Shown: positions 1-12,612, counted from the stretch's first letter. The stretch is DNA of 64,000 nucleotides from Flaveria trinervia (GCA_025506515.1 CM046456.1:15583794-15647793); one strand, 5' to 3'. Numbers and translations are program-made. Notes: a model not told the origin generated them from the letters alone.

Positions 1-187
1 TATGGTTATGTGTTGTATGTGGATTTAATACTGATGTAGTGAGGACAGGGAATGCTTGGGGTGTGAAGAGTAAAGTAAGTGGCTAATCAAACTGGCCACT
101 GTAATTAGAGACTTACTATACTTAACATAAACTAAGTTGTTCCTTTGAATGACTGTGTTGGTGTTTGAATCTTTCAGTGTGCGTGTG

Positions 188-1440
188 ATGGCCGGAGGAA
201 GATCTTCGAAAGCTTCTAGGGGTGGAGGTCACGGTGCTGAACCGCGACCCAAGAGAGGGAGACCAGAGTTGAGAGGGTGGTTCATGAAGAACCAGAGACC
301 CCTCATCTGGAGGGTGGCGACGAAAGCGCCAATCTGAGAGCCTCAGTAAAGGAGGCTGTTGTAGAAGAAGTCCATCAGGTCATGCAGACAATCTTACCGT
401 CTGTGGTGACTGAAGTTATTAAGGCTGTACGAGAAGGGGAAAGAAAAGAAAGAAACAGACCCTCTGGAGAACGGGAACAACCAGAGCTGGAAACGGTTCT
501 ATCTGATGATGAAGAGGAAGAAGAAGAGCCTGCGCCGGAGACGGCACGAGGATGTAATTATGGGGCTTTTATGAGATGCAAGCCCCCTACTTTTGATGGG
601 AACGGCACAGCTGCAGCTGCTCACCGGTGGGTGAGGGAAATGGAAGCTGTTCTCGATATCAGCGAGTGCCGAGAGGACCAAAAGGTGAAGTTTGCTACCC
701 ACTCTTTTGTGGATTCAGCTCTGTGCTGGTGGGACAACATTGTCAAGTTGAGGGTAGTAGGGCCATCGGGAAAATGAAATGGCCTGAGCTGAGAAGGTTG
801 GTGATTGAGGAATTTTGTCCTTATCGGGAATGGAAAAGGTCGAAAGGGAGTTCTTGCAACTGGAGCGGGGAACTATGACACACCAGCAGTACACCACTAA
901 ATTCAACGAGATGGCACGTCTGGTGCCGGATCAGGTGACACCTTTGTCACGAAAGATTAAAAGATATATTCAGGGTTTGCCAGCGGATATTCGCAGGCAC
1001 ATGATAGCTGCCGGCCGAGTACGTTTAGGTCGGCGGTGGATTTGGCAGGGAGATTGTACGATGAGAGAACAAGGGTGGTGACTGAGGGTGGTAAGAAGAG
1101 CGGTGGTGATCGAAACTGGCGGGGGAAAAGGTTTGGTTGGGCTGATGCCTCGACGGGTAATAAGAAGGCACGAGCGGAAGACCGCCGTGTGGTCACATCA
1201 AGTGCGGGGTCAAAAAGGTGTGGCAAGTGTGGAAGGGAGCACGGCGGGGAATGTAGGTTTGGGTCAAACTTATGCTTCAAATGTGGAAGGTGGGGCACCT
1301 GGCAAGGGACTGTCGTATAGTCGGTGCTATAACTGTGGTGAAGAGGTTCACGTAAGTAAGGATTGTAAGAAGTTGAGGGCTGAGAGTTCTGGGATGAAGA
1401 GAACTGGAGGGGAAGGACCGAGGGCGAGCGCCAGGGCATT
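188..1440 (+). pseudogene. gypsy gag (broken)
   Basis: Gag builds the virus-like particle and binds element RNA. The start at 188 (MAGGRSSKASRG) matches the start at 33167 in the second element. Readable pieces lie in different frames: basic N-terminus 188-337, a piece with an acidic EEEEEE run and the start of the Retrotrans_gag region (FMRCKPPTFDGNG) 277-777, the rest of the capsid-like region 815-1081, and two CCHC knuckle remnants between about 1210 and 1375 (CGKCGREHGGEC and CYNCGEEVHVSKDC). At least three frameshifts separate them. The second element has the same order, which supports the call. Confidence 0.88.
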
Positions 1441-4400
1441 TACCATGACACAGGAGGAAGCTAGGACAGACCCTGATGTCGTGTCCGGTACGTTTCTGGT
1501 GAACCAAACTTTAGCTTCTGTGCTATTTGATTCTGGTGCTAGTAGGAGTTTTATTTCTGCTGCTTTTGTGCTAAGCTGCCTGTTAGTAGTAGGCGTGTTG
1601 ATGCGCCATTTGATGTAGAAACTGCCATAGGTAAGTCTACCAGGATTTCGGAGATGATAGAAAACTGTGAGGTGGAATTAGAAGGTACAAGTTTCCTGTT
1701 AGACCGTTCGTGATGACCTTGGGTGGTTATGATTTGGTTCTTGGGATGGATTGGTTGGCGGACTTCGAGGCGAACATTGTGTGTCGCAAGAAGATGATTC
1801 GGTGACAGCGCCTGATGGAAGTTTGGTAACGGTTTATGGTGATCGGGTTACTACGATCCCGAAGGTGATCTCAATGGCGGGTGGCGGGAAAGTGTATGAG
1901 GCGTGGATGTAGCGCCTACTTGGCTTATGTAAAGGATGTAGATGCACTAATACCACAACTGTCTGATGTACCGGTTGTGTGTGACTTTCCAGACGTATTC
2001 CCAGAAGATTTACCAGGGGTACCACCTGACAGAGAAATGAATTTTAGATTGATCTGATACCGGGTGCCCAACCTGTTGCCAAGGCACCATATCGGTTAGC
2101 TCCGACGGAGATGAAAGAATTGATGGAACAGTTGCAAGAGTTGCTTGATAAGGGGTTCATTAGACCGAGTATCTCTCCTTGGGGTGCTCCGGTCTTGTTC
2201 GTAAAGAAGAAGGATGGTAGTATGAGGATGTGCATTGACTACCGCGAGCTGAACAAGTTGACAGTGAAGAACCGCTAGCCCTTACCGAGGATAGATGATT
2301 TGTTTGATCAGCTTCAGGGTGCCAGTTGGTTTTCAAGAATAGATCTTCGGTTTGGCTATCATCAGTTGAAGGTGAAGGAACAAGATATCCCTAAAACAGC
2401 TTTCCGCACGCGCTATGGTCATTACGAGTTTCTTGTCATGTCCTTTGGTTTGACCAACGCGCCAGCTGCTTTTATGGATCTGATGAACCGTATGTGTCGG
2501 CCTATGTTGGATAAATGGTGATTGTGTTTATGATGATATCCTGATTTATTCGAAGAGCAAGATTGAGCATGCCGGTCACATTCGAGAGGTTCTGGAGACG
2601 TTGAGAAGGGAGAAATTGTATGCTAAATTCTCCAAGTGCGTGTTTTGGTTGCGCGAAGTTCAGATTTTGGGTCATGTGGTGAATCCTGACGGGATTATGG
2701 TTGACCCGGCGAAGGTGGAGGCGGTTATGCAATGGAGGTCACCAAAGACGCCATCCGAGATCTGTAGTTTCTTGGGCCTGGCGGGCTACTATAGAAGATT
2801 CATCCAAGACTTCTCTAAGATTGCTTCTCCACTAACTAAGTTGACCCAAGGATGTGAAATTTGTATGGGGTCAAGCTCAAGAGAAGGCGTTCGAAGAGCT
2901 GAAGGCAAGACTGACTCAAGCTCCTGTTCTGTCATTACCCGATGGAAGCGAAGATCTGGTGATTTATTCTGATGCTTCCTACTCAGGGTTGGGGTGTGTG
3001 TTGATGCAGAGAGGGAAGGTTATAGCCTACGCATCCCGACAGTTGAAAGTTCATGAGGCTAATTATCCCACTCATGACTTGGAGCTAGCAGCCGTGGTCT
3101 TTGCGTTAAAGATTTGGAGGCACTATCTCTACGGGACGAAGTGAACCATATTCACTGACCATAAGAGCTTGAAGTATTTCTTCGAGCAGAAGGATCTGAA
3201 CATGAGGCAGAGGAGATAGTTGGAACTTATAAAGGATTATGATTGCGAGATCCATTACCATCCAGGCAAAGCCAATGTGGTGGCGGATGCCCTTAGCCGA
3301 AAGGAAAGGCCCGAACCGATTCGGGTGAAAGCTTATCAATTAATCATGACCTCCGATGTGATGAAGAAAGTTAAGGAGTTTCAAGATGAGGCATTGAAAG
3401 AAGATCACCTTAACTCGGAAAGAATAAGAGGTCTGGTTGGGGAATGGGTGTGAAAACACACTCGGTGTTAGAACTCGATTCGGTCGTGTGTGGATTCCTC
3501 GTTTTGGGGATCTACGGGTGAAGATAATGGATGAAGCCCACAAGACTTGATACTCCATTCATCCTGGTGCCACGAAAATGTACCATGACATGAAAAAGAT
3601 TATTGGTGGCCGGGTATGAAGCGCGACGTGGTGGAGTATGTGAGTAAGTGCCTTACTTGCTTACAGGTGAAGGCCGAACACCAAAAGCCGTATGGGAAGA
3701 TCCAACCTTTGGATATACCGGAATGGAAGTGGGAGCACATCACCATGGACTTCATTACGAAGCTGCCACGTACTCCGAAAGGGTATGATGCCATATGGGT
3801 GATAGTTGATCGTCTGACGAAGAGCGCTCATTTTCTACCGATCCGCGAGACGTATTCATCTGAGAGGTTGGCTGATCTGTTCATCAAGGAAATTGTAGCT
3901 CGTCATGGTGTCGGTGTCTATTGTGTCTGATCGTGACACTCGGTTTACATCTAAATTTTGGAAGAAATTCCATGACGCTATGGGGACGAGGTTATATATT
4001 AGCACGGCTTATCATCCCCAAACCGATGGTCAGTCAGAAAGGACCATTCAGACATTGGAAGACATGCTTCGAGCATGTGTGATCGATTTTGGTGGAAGTT
4101 GGGATGACCACTTACCGTTAGCCGAATTCTCATACAAAACAGCTATCATGCCAGCATTGGTATGCCACCATATGAGATGCTATACGGTAGGAGATGCAGA
4201 ACACCCATTTGTTGGGGTGATATTGGTCAGAAGGAATTGGGAGCGTCGAGGTAATCGAGGCTACGACAGAGAAGCTTGAAAAGATTAAAGCCTTTATGAA
4301 GGCAGCCAAAGATAGACAGAAGTCGTATGCGATAAGCGACGTAGGCCAATTGAGTTCCAGGTGGGTGACGGGTTATGTTGAAGGTCTCGCCTTGGAAGGG

Positions 4401-4782
4401 TATTATCCGATTCAGAAAGCGGGGCAAGTTGAGCCCAAGGTATATAGGCCCTTTCCGAATCATTGCTCGAGTGGGAGAGGTGGCCTATAGACTGGAGTTA
4501 CCGGATGAGTTAAATGGAATTCACCCGACATTCCATGTATCTCATCTGAGAAAGTGTATAGTTGATGAAGACATGATTGTTCCCCTGGAGGACATTGAAA
4601 TAGATGAAAGGCTCAATTATGTGGAGCAACCGGTGGCAATCATCGATCGTAAAGAAAAGAGGCTAAGGAATAAAGTGGTTCCTCTTGTGCGTGTACAGTG
4701 GAAGCACAGGAAGGGATCCGAGTCAACGTGAGAGACTGAGGAAGAAATGAGACAGAATTATCCACGTTTGTTCGACGAATAA
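1441..4782 (+). pseudogene. gypsy pol: PR-RT-RH-IN-chromodomain (broken)
   Basis: Domains in order: aspartic protease with LFDSGAS near 1525-1550; reverse transcriptase about 2140-2840, with VLFVKKKDGSMRMCIDYREL and the region of the DDILIYSK motif near 2535; RNase H about 2930-3300 (IYSDASYSGLGC, FTDHKSLKYFF, ADALSRK); integrase about 3560-4280, with a zinc-binding CLTCLQ segment, MDFITKLPRTPKGYD and TDGQSERTIQTLEDM; C-terminal chromodomain (RVQWKHRKGSES) ending at the stop at 4780. Damage includes a TAG at 2277-2279 in place of a tyrosine codon, a stop in RNase H near 3144, another near 3217, and frameshifts near 2515, 3905 and 4140. The chromodomain places the element in the chromoviruses. 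The Tekay assignment is inference. Confidence 0.9.
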
Positions 4783-4807
4783 CAGGTTTCGGGGACGAAA
4801 CCTATTT

Positions 4808-4821
4808 AAGGGGGGTGGACT
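4808..4821 (+). other. polypurine tract of gypsy element 1
   Basis: AAGGGGGGTGGACT lies directly before the LTR start TGTAACACC. It is the expected plus-strand primer site, and the same sequence precedes the 3' LTR at 40700. Confidence 0.9.
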
Positions 4822-5439
4822 TGTAACACCGGATATTTATTATTTTGAAGCCGGTGACGAAAGAAAAGAAAATAAAATTCAAAGTGTCGGGACCAAACTC
4901 GCCAACAAAGAAAAGTTGAGAAATGTGGTGATATTAGTAGGGAGAGGGCAGCCCACTCTCCCCACACACCCCACATTTCAGATTTCTTAGAGAGAAGAAG
5001 AGTGAAAGGAGAAAAAGTTGGTTCGAGTTGGTTCGGGTCGCCAAAATTGTCGTGAAGCAAGCCGAATCGAAGCTCTTGTCGTTGTGCTCGTTTATGTGAG
5101 TTCTAAGACCCCTCTTTTACTTGTTTTCAAACGATTGGGGCTGGAAAACATCTGAAATCGGGTTTTTCATATTTGTGTAAGTTGACCCGTTTGTGTATGT
5201 GTATGTGTATGTATGATGCGTTTGTGACTTGATTGTGAGCTTGTGTGTGCTTGAATGGTGTCGTGGTATGCATCCCTAAGGTTTAGGATGGTTGATTTGG
5301 GCTTAAAATGGGTTTAGATGAGTTGGAGGGCGAAAACCCTCGGCTGCAGTCGGGATGAACTGCATTCTGCATCAGTTAGGGCTAGGCGACCGACTGGAGG
5401 CCGAATGGAGGCCATACGGCCGATTAGGGTGCGATTGGG

Positions 5440-5760
5440 GTCCATTCGCACGATTGAATGTCCATTCGACGGTTGAATGTCCATTCGCACGATTGAATGT
5501 TCATTCGCACGATTGAAGGTCCATTCGTACGATTGAAAGGCCAGTCGCATGGAGGTCATGCGACTGAAGGTCCAGTCGCATAAGTGCTCATTCGCATAAG
5601 TGCTCATTCGCATAAATCCCATTCGCATGAGGTCCATCCGTATTGTCCATTCGCATGACTGGATGTTCATTCGCATAGGTGTTCATCCGCATTAGTTCAA
5701 TCGCATGATGTTCAGTCGCATGGAGGCCATGCGACTGAAGGGTGTCCATACGCCCGAGTA
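5440..5760 (+). repeat. CATTCGCA/GTCGCATG degenerate array inside LTR
   Basis: About twenty short units built from ATTCGCACGATTGAA, GTCGCATG and CATCCGCAT follow one another without a strict period. Equivalent arrays sit at the same relative place in the LTRs at 30883, 40700 and 58178. The block is unusually rich in CpG for its AT-rich surroundings. Confidence 0.8.
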
Positions 5761-6148
5761 GGGCTGTCACACCCGAGGAAAGTGTAGTTTGACTTCTGAC
5801 TTTCGGGGAGAAGTGCAGATGTAAGTTTTGACGTAAAGGTTCCTGTAAGAGCATGTAAGATGACGATTGGGGCCTTAGAAAGCATGTTGGGTATGATGAT
5901 GATGTTGCATGTTTATGCATGTTATATATATGTACGGTGTTGCCCTGTATGATGATGATGAATGTGTATGATGTGTTCCTTATTACGATGTATGTTTGTC
6001 TTTCTTGTGACTTTACGTGTTATGTTAATGAATGAATGAAGTATTATGTAACGTAAAGTGAAAGATAATGAAAGAGGAACATAAAGTAAGAATGCATGCA
6101 TTATTGAATGACGAATGAATGAAGGAAAGGCTTGCAAGCATACAATGA

Positions 6149-6552
6149 GGTGAGCAACGTGTGGTTGCAAAAGACTCGGATCACAGGCAGTCATGGAGAT
6201 TGCCAATGGGGTGAGCAACGTGTGGTTGCAAAAGACTCGGATCACAGGCAGTCATGGAGATTGCCAATGGGGTGAGCAACGTGTGGTTGCAAAAGACTCG
6301 GATCATAGGCATCATTAAGATGGCCAGAGAAAGGTGGTGAGCAACTCAGTTATTGCAACAGACTCGGACAACGCGTTATTGTGAAGTTGCCATGAGGTGA
6401 GCAACCCTATGGTTGCAAGAGACTCGGAAAGCATGCTATCGTTGAGATTGGCAATTGGGGTGAGCAACTATATGGTTGCAACAGACTCGGATAGCGCGAA
6501 GTCGTTGGGATTGTTAATGAGGTGAGCGACCATGTTGTCGCAACAGACTCGA
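6149..6552 (+). repeat. 61-bp tandem array inside LTR (7 units)
   Basis: Units beginning GGTGAGCAAC start at 6149, 6210, 6271, 6336, 6396, 6459 and 6521. The first two are essentially identical and the later ones drift to 60-65 bp. Each holds GGTTGCAA and AGACTCGGA. The LTRs of the second gypsy element have unrelated sequence in this slot. Confidence 0.92.
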
Positions 6553-7155
6553 AGGAACGAAAGTATAAAGGGACGAAAGATTATGTATGAAAGAACGAAG
6601 TATGAATGAACGTAAATGAATGATCGGAATAATGTACAGAATAAGATCCTTGTCAGTCGACCTCAGTAATCGTGGCTGAGTACCACGAAGAGGGTAAAGT
6701 CTGACCGGATCTAGATAGAGAAACGAATGATAATGTAACACGTGAATGAGTAAGTTAATAAACGGATGATGAAGATAATACTGATATTATCTGTATGTAC
6801 GTATGATGTGTGATCGCGGAACGAATGTAAAGTAAAGTATGTTTTATTTATAAAACTAGAACTCACTCAGCAACGCTGACTTTGATGTGTTTCCAGTTGG
6901 CAGGTAATGATTGCTGAGGATGGCACGGGCGACTACTCAGCTCTTTTGGGATGGCATTCTTTTGATTAATGTTTTTGCATTGTAATGCGAACAAGTTATT
7001 TTGTAATGAATGTTGTATTAATTTGCAAAAGCATCTACATGGAAATAAAAGATTGTTTTAGTTTTCCGCTGCGATTTTATGAAATACAAATGTAATTATA
7101 CGTTTTATGAGCGATGAGAACCCAGCTGTAAGCGTCCCGGGAACGGGGCCTTACA

Positions 7156-7372
7156 GGTTCTTAATCGTGCGACTGGACCATTTGCATGGTTTGTGCGATT
7201 GAGTTATGCGGTTGATCCGTTCGCACGACTGAGTGTTCAGTCGTGCGACTGAGTCAGTCGTATGAAGTTGTTTTGGCGTATGGACTATTTAGGCGCATGG
7301 ACGCTCAGTCGCATGGCCATTCGGATGCATGACCACTGTGTGGTGCATGGTCCAGTCGGACACATGAGAACT
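7156..7372 (+). repeat. relic of a related gypsy LTR
   Basis: This flank consists of the same motif type (TCGTGCGACTG, GGCGCATGGAC, CAGTCGCATGG) as the internal LTR arrays, without other LTR landmarks. The simplest reading is that element 1 inserted into an older LTR of the same group. Confidence 0.55.
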
Positions 7373-7643
7373 TCATTTCACCAAGTTTGAATGTATTCAT
7401 TATTATAACATTATTCATATCAATTCAAACAACTACAAACCTATATTAATCAAGTCAATATGCGTTAAAAACTCATTAATGAAATATTAACAATATAAAC
7501 ACAACCAAACACTTGTATTTCATTAAGTACCCAACTATTACATTTACATAAGCATAAGACTATACAAAGATATTACATTAAGATCAGAAACTAGGGACAG
7601 ATGTATCAACAGAAACACCTTAGGGTTTGTGTTTAAATCAAAG
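7373..7643. other. AT-rich spacer, nothing recognised
   Basis: I see no coding potential, repeat unit or terminal structure here. Confidence 0.5.
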
Positions 7644-8450
7644 AAAATATGTTTGGAATTGTTAAAAGAATTTGGAAGGCTTACGTGCAAACCTGTTGCT
7701 ATCCTATGGAACAGAATCTTGTAGTGACTGATGGAACTAATATGGAAAATGGTGATTCTGTTCTTGAAAATGTTATTGTTTATCAAACTTTAATTGGAAA
7801 ACTCATTTATCTAACTCTCACTCGTCCTGACATTTCTTATACTGTTCAGTGTCTTAGTCAATATATGCATAGACCTCTTCAATCTCATTTTAAGATTGCT
7901 TTAAGACTTTTGAGGTACTTAAAATATAACCCTGGCCGGGTTTTGTTTTTTAAAAAACAACCTGATTTCTTTTTTAAGAGGTTTCTCTGATTCTGATTAG
8001 GGAAAGTGTTAATCGACTCGTCGATGTGCTACTGGATTTTGTGTTATTTGGGAGGCAGTCTTATTTCATGAAAAAGTAAGAAGCAAAATATTGTTTCTCG
8101 GTCTTCTGCTGAAGCAGAATATCGAGCTATGTGTTCAAGTGGCTGTGAACTAATATGGATTAGGAAACTTCTTGAGGATATAAAGGTCAATTGTCCTATT
8201 CCTATTGAAATTTCATGTGACAGTAGTCCTGCTATTCTTATTACTGCTAATCCAGTGTTTTATGAGAGAACAAAGCATTTTGAAATTGACATGTTTTTTT
8301 AAGAGAAAAAGTTTTAGTAGGGATGTTCAAAATTGTTAAGATAAATACTCTTGATCAACCTGTTGATGTGTTTACTAAAAGTCTTGGTATTGGTCAACAT
8401 AATTTTTTATGTGATAATTGGGTCTTGTTGACTAGTTTTAGGAATTGAAT
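7644..8450 (+). pseudogene. Ty1/copia RT-RNase H remnant
   Basis: The first part (ORF 7649-7990) reads as the C-terminal copia reverse-transcriptase connection, with LIGKLIYLTLTRPDISYTV and LRLLRYLKYNPGRV. Downstream, in shifted frames, come a copia RNase H (SRSSAEAEYRAMCSSGCELI near 8100-8160) and its end (ERTKHFEID, DVFTKSLG near 8270-8390). Stops and at least two frameshifts separate these. Gag, integrase and the N-terminal half of pol are absent, so this is a 5'-truncated fragment. Confidence 0.88.
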
Positions 8451-8960
8451 TGAGGGTGGGTATTAAATTTTATGATATTTTTCTTTCAATTCAATTCTTT
8501 TTTTTTCTTATTCTTGTTTTGTGAGGTTTATTATTGTTCGAGGGTGTTTCCTGTAAAGTCAGATTCTGCAAGGGCTGTTGTTGATGATTCTTAAAGTTCG
8601 GCTGCTATATATATACTTTGCATCTGCTCCTGTTTGGATTAACAAAGCATCTTCTAGGGTTTCTCCTTTCTTGATCAAGAGTTTCAACATCTTCCTTAGT
8701 GATCTTCTTTTCAATCGGTGAAGACAAGAAACTCATCGTTGCTTGCCTAGTTAGTCTGATTGTTAGTTTTCATTGTAGAAGGTGTATTTGTCATTCTCTT
8801 GATTGTTTGTACTTCGTTCATAATACATGTGAGATTTTAAGTGTTATCTATTTCATCTCATTATTGTTACCAATAATTGAATCTAGAAAGTTTACAAAAT
8901 GCTAGTTAAGTTAGGGTTTTTTTCTAGTAATGGGTTCCTTCTAACGGGCTTGAGATTGCA
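8451..8960 (+). repeat. probable 3' LTR of the copia remnant
   Basis: A purine-rich GAGGGTGGGT at 8451-8460 directly follows the RNase H remnant, as a polypurine tract would. The following sequence has a TATA-like TATATATATA at 8606-8615. No second copy exists to prove the LTR, and its right end is a guess. Confidence 0.4.
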
Positions 8961-10560
8961 GTTGTTGCTCGGAAGTGAAAACCGGATAGATGAGTCCGAT
9001 TATAATAACAATACTTCTCATTCGAAGCAGGATTGTATATTTTTCTTTAAAAAATGACTAATGTAAATACATAGTGTTTGCCAAAAATATTTATGGAGCA
9101 TGCTGACTCTACTAATTTTCATGCTACCTCTTGAAGTCTGAGTGTCAGATAAATTTGAATCTTATGGTGGTTGATAAGATAAGGATCACTCTTTTGAAAG
9201 TAAAAATCAGACCCCGATTACTATTTGATAATAAAAAGCAGACCCATGCTATAGTGGTCTTCAGCTTTTGCGTGCTCGGGGTTTAAAAGAGTGTAAGATC
9301 AATTTGGATAAGATGCATATAACTTTACTTTGCATTTATTTATAAGTTTATTTTACGACTCGACCCCGTGATCAGTGACAGGCATAGATTTTTATATGGG
9401 GGCCGAATGTTTAAAGGTCGTTTATTTATCACAATAAAATATATTTTTTTGGTCCAATTCAGCTTAGACCGGTTTGGATTTGGTTCATCTCTAAAAAACA
9501 TCGTTGAAACAACTCCAATCTCTTGTATTTGCATATGTATATTACAAACCTATTGAACAACCATACTCGTAGAAATAGTGATATGTGATCTTTAAAGCAA
9601 TATACTGAAAAAATGATGATATGTGATATGTTTGAAGCAATTATAGTAATCATTAAAACGATCCCCAAACATTTTAATACCAATGATATTGAACATGTTT
9701 GAGAACATTTTTGGTCAATAGATATAAATTTGATCTCTTATATTCTGAAACCAATATAATTTGAGTTTGTTTTATTAAAAAATATTTTTATCTCGTTATA
9801 TATTTTTCTTTTTTTATTCTTCCTTCTTACTATTTGATTATTTGAGGGTGAAAGTATTAAAAATCTATTTGGTTACAAACCCTGGTTAGTAAGAAAATAT
9901 GGTTCGTCGAATTGTAAGAAGATCATCGTTACCCTGGACCCTATTGTAATATCGCCTCTAATAATGTTTGTGAGACAATCTTACTCTTTTTTAGTTTCAA
10001 AAGTTTTATAGGGGTGGTTGCAAAATATTTAGGGGGAGCGGGTTTAGGTGGGTGGCTTCCCCCTCCTTATAAGCCAGGTACGCTAAACTAATGCGCTATG
10101 ACAAAGTGATAGGATTTATAGTTACATATTATAGTTAAAGTTACTTGGAAAAGCTTTATATTCACTTTTACATAAATTTATTTATTTACATAACACCCAG
10201 TCAATAATAATGAACAAGCCATCATTGATTTGTCATTTAACTACCAATAAGTTTTGCGTGAAAACGATCAACAATATGTCAACCTAGTCTTTATGAAAGA
10301 ACCAAGGTCAAGGTTCATCGAGTAACAAACTTCTTGCGGTTATCAGTCATCTCCACTAGGAAACATCCGCTTGCCTCAAGGGCTTCTAATTTTTTTCCTT
10401 GTTTTGGATACAACTTAGGAGGTTGTCGTAGACTATTGGGCTTATTTTTTATGATGTTGGAAGGGCCGGTGATTTGCTCTAAACTATATATAGAAAACCT
10501 ATTAAAGCACATAAATTATTCTCCAATATTTTCCTTAAAATGATAAAAATATATTTAAAA
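8961..10560. other. intergenic, no recognised feature
   Basis: The sequence is AT-rich with many stops in all frames. Short open frames near 9368 and 10334 show no protein-like composition. A short G-rich stretch lies around 10035-10060. Confidence 0.5.
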
Positions 10561-11110
10561 ATATTAAATTGTGTTTTCATGTGTGTTCAAAAGGGCAAGA
10601 TGAAAGAAAAAAACATACTTAGCAAGAATTTGAAGAAAACCGAGCTTTGAAGTCTAAGCATAGGTCATGCCTAATTAAGCACAACCCATGACTTGCTTAA
10701 AAAACACCCTCGCGCTTAAATTGGCACATCCTCATGATTGGACATCTGACTGGACAAAAACTAGTATTCCTCAGATTGATCACGAGGTCGTGCCCCACAC
10801 CAATCACGGGGTCGTGCCCCATGAGCCACGGGGCCTTTCCCGACACTTCTTACATGTTCGAACTAACCAACTTTCTTAAGCATTGTACTAAAACAGGGTC
10901 GTGCTTTTTAGGCACAAGGCAATGCTTAAACCTTAAGAAATCCTATAAATAGAGGACTAAGTCCATCATTTGGGCAAGCTTTGGGTGAAGGGTTGTCCTG
11001 CTGAATTATCTCGGAAATCAAGTTTTGAAGACTCTTACGAGGCTCCGGAGGTACATTCAACACTTGAAAGAAGCTCGGGATTGTCTAAACATCATCCATT
11101 GTGGATCATC
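10561..11110 (+). repeat. LTR-like promoter segment with TCGTGCCCC repeats
   Basis: The segment has two close copies of GGTCGTGCCCCA (10787-10798 and 10811-10822), further GTCGTGC copies, and then a strong TATA box at 10944. This arrangement resembles a retroelement U3 region. No TG...CA boundaries or partner copy are visible, so the class is open. Confidence 0.4.
10944..10951 (+). promoter_or_regulatory. TATA box (TATAAATA)
   Basis: TATAAATA followed by GAGGACTAAG is a near-ideal plant TATA context. No ORF follows within 500 bases, so it probably belonged to a retroelement LTR. Confidence 0.55.
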
Positions 11111-11959
11111 TGTTTGATTGTTTCATTTAATTGATAATTTCATATCTATCTTTTATGTTATTTGTTATTATGTTCAAGCTAATTATGAGCTAAAGTCTCA
11201 TTATCATCTTAATTGGATAAAACTTATATGATTTGTGATTAACTAATGGTGTGACTTATTGTATGTTGATGTTATGCTGATCTTGAGTAAGTTTTGATGA
11301 GTAGCATCTACATTTAAATAGGAAATCATAAATTTATGGTTTGTAATTGTTCGGGCATTATTGGATCAAGTTATATAAACATCTCAATAGTACTTTAAAA
11401 GCTCATTGTTTTCTTGAATTTTCTTTCATTTGTTACATGAAACGGTCGTCAATTTCTACAAGAATTCTTTACAATAGCAATAATTACTACCAACACATTT
11501 CTCTTATATTCTTTATATTTATTTATTCAATCTTTATGTGTTTATCAGTCGATTAATTTTTCCGTCAGTCCTAAATTTGAAGTCATCCATGTTCTCATAT
11601 TGTTGATACATATATTACTTTTTTTTTTCGTTCTTTTAAGTTACTAGTAATATTATTTAATCATTACTACTTTTGTTTGCTAATTTACTTGTATATTAAT
11701 TCACATTAGACAACTTACAACAAAAAGCAAAATGCTCCATCTAACTCTATCGAATAAACGAACCATTTTCTTTCGTTTATTTCGTCAGTTGATAAAGTTT
11801 GCATAAAGGGAAATACCAAAGTTTTTTTTGAATATTTATCTTTTGATAAATCAGAATTATAAATATTAACTGGATCTTTTTCTACAAATAGATCTTTGAA
11901 TTTACTAATAATATTATTCTATTGACTTAGATGAGCAAAACGAGGAGGTTTTATTTAAA

Positions 11960-12165
11960 CTTGTAGTGTCGTTTGAGTTTGTAGGGTTATCTAAATTTAT
12001 AGTTTTATCTAAATTTAATGTTTGATTTAGATTCGTAGGTTCATCTTAGTTTGTACGATTATCTACATTTATAGTTTCATTTAAATTTATTGTTTCATCA
12101 AAATTTATGGGTTCATTTAGTTTTGTAGGTTAATGAAAATTTATAGGTTCATCAAGGTTTTTGAT
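11960..12165 (+). repeat. degenerate ~24-bp tandem repeat
   Basis: Units of the type TCATCTAAATTTATAGTT recur about eight times with many substitutions. It is non-coding. Confidence 0.6.
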
Positions 12166-12612
12166 TCGTAATATTTTTATTTGTGGTTACAAATATTAAC
12201 AGTGATTCTTCTAGTGATTCAAAATAAAGATACTCGTTTTGCTTTTTTATGCACCGGAAGGGTATTTTTTGAATCAGTTTGACATTTACCGAATTGATAG
12301 CAAGACTAAACAATATTAAAATATAACACACCTAAAAGTAATCACTATTTACAAAACTAATCTATAAAACTAAATAATAATCAAATAACCTGATATCAGT
12401 AATTAACTAAATAATAATCAAATAACCTTAATACCTAAAATCATTAATTAACTAAAAGAGTATTTGTTTACCTAATATCAATTAGTAAAACTAAATAATG
12501 TTATTGCATTAAATGTTTACTTTTTATGATTTTAGTAGCAGTACTCCAGTCTGGCACCACCGTGCACGATTTATTGATCATTTCACCATTTGTGAGACTA
12601 CACAACAACTAA

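Larger units (their letters stand above)
1..7155 (+). mobile_element. Ty3/gypsy chromovirus (Tekay-like), 5' LTR outside window
   Basis: The order is gag, zinc knuckles, protease, reverse transcriptase, RNase H, integrase, chromodomain, polypurine tract and 3' LTR, which is that of a chromodomain-bearing Ty3/gypsy element. The first bases match the leader of the second gypsy element near 32975, so the missing 5' LTR ends about 170 bases before the window. Every coding domain has stops or frameshifts, so the copy is dead. The five bases after the 3' LTR (GGTTC, 7156-7160) would be one target-site copy, but the other is out of view. Confidence 0.93.
4822..7155 (+). repeat. 3' LTR of gypsy element 1 (2334 bp)
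   Basis: It runs from TGTAACACC after the polypurine tract to GGGGCCTTACA. It shares long blocks with the LTRs at 30883, 40700 and 58178, including the leader near 4822-5100, a GCGAC/CATTCGCA array, and the block around 6855-6950 (AACTCACTCAGCAACGCTGA). Unlike the second element it lacks the TATAAAA near base 113 and has a 61-bp tandem array in its middle. Confidence 0.92.

Noticed and set aside
957..1439. 160-residue minus-strand ORF
   Set aside because: Shadow of the gag zinc-knuckle region on the plus strand. Composition is Ser/Pro/His noise.
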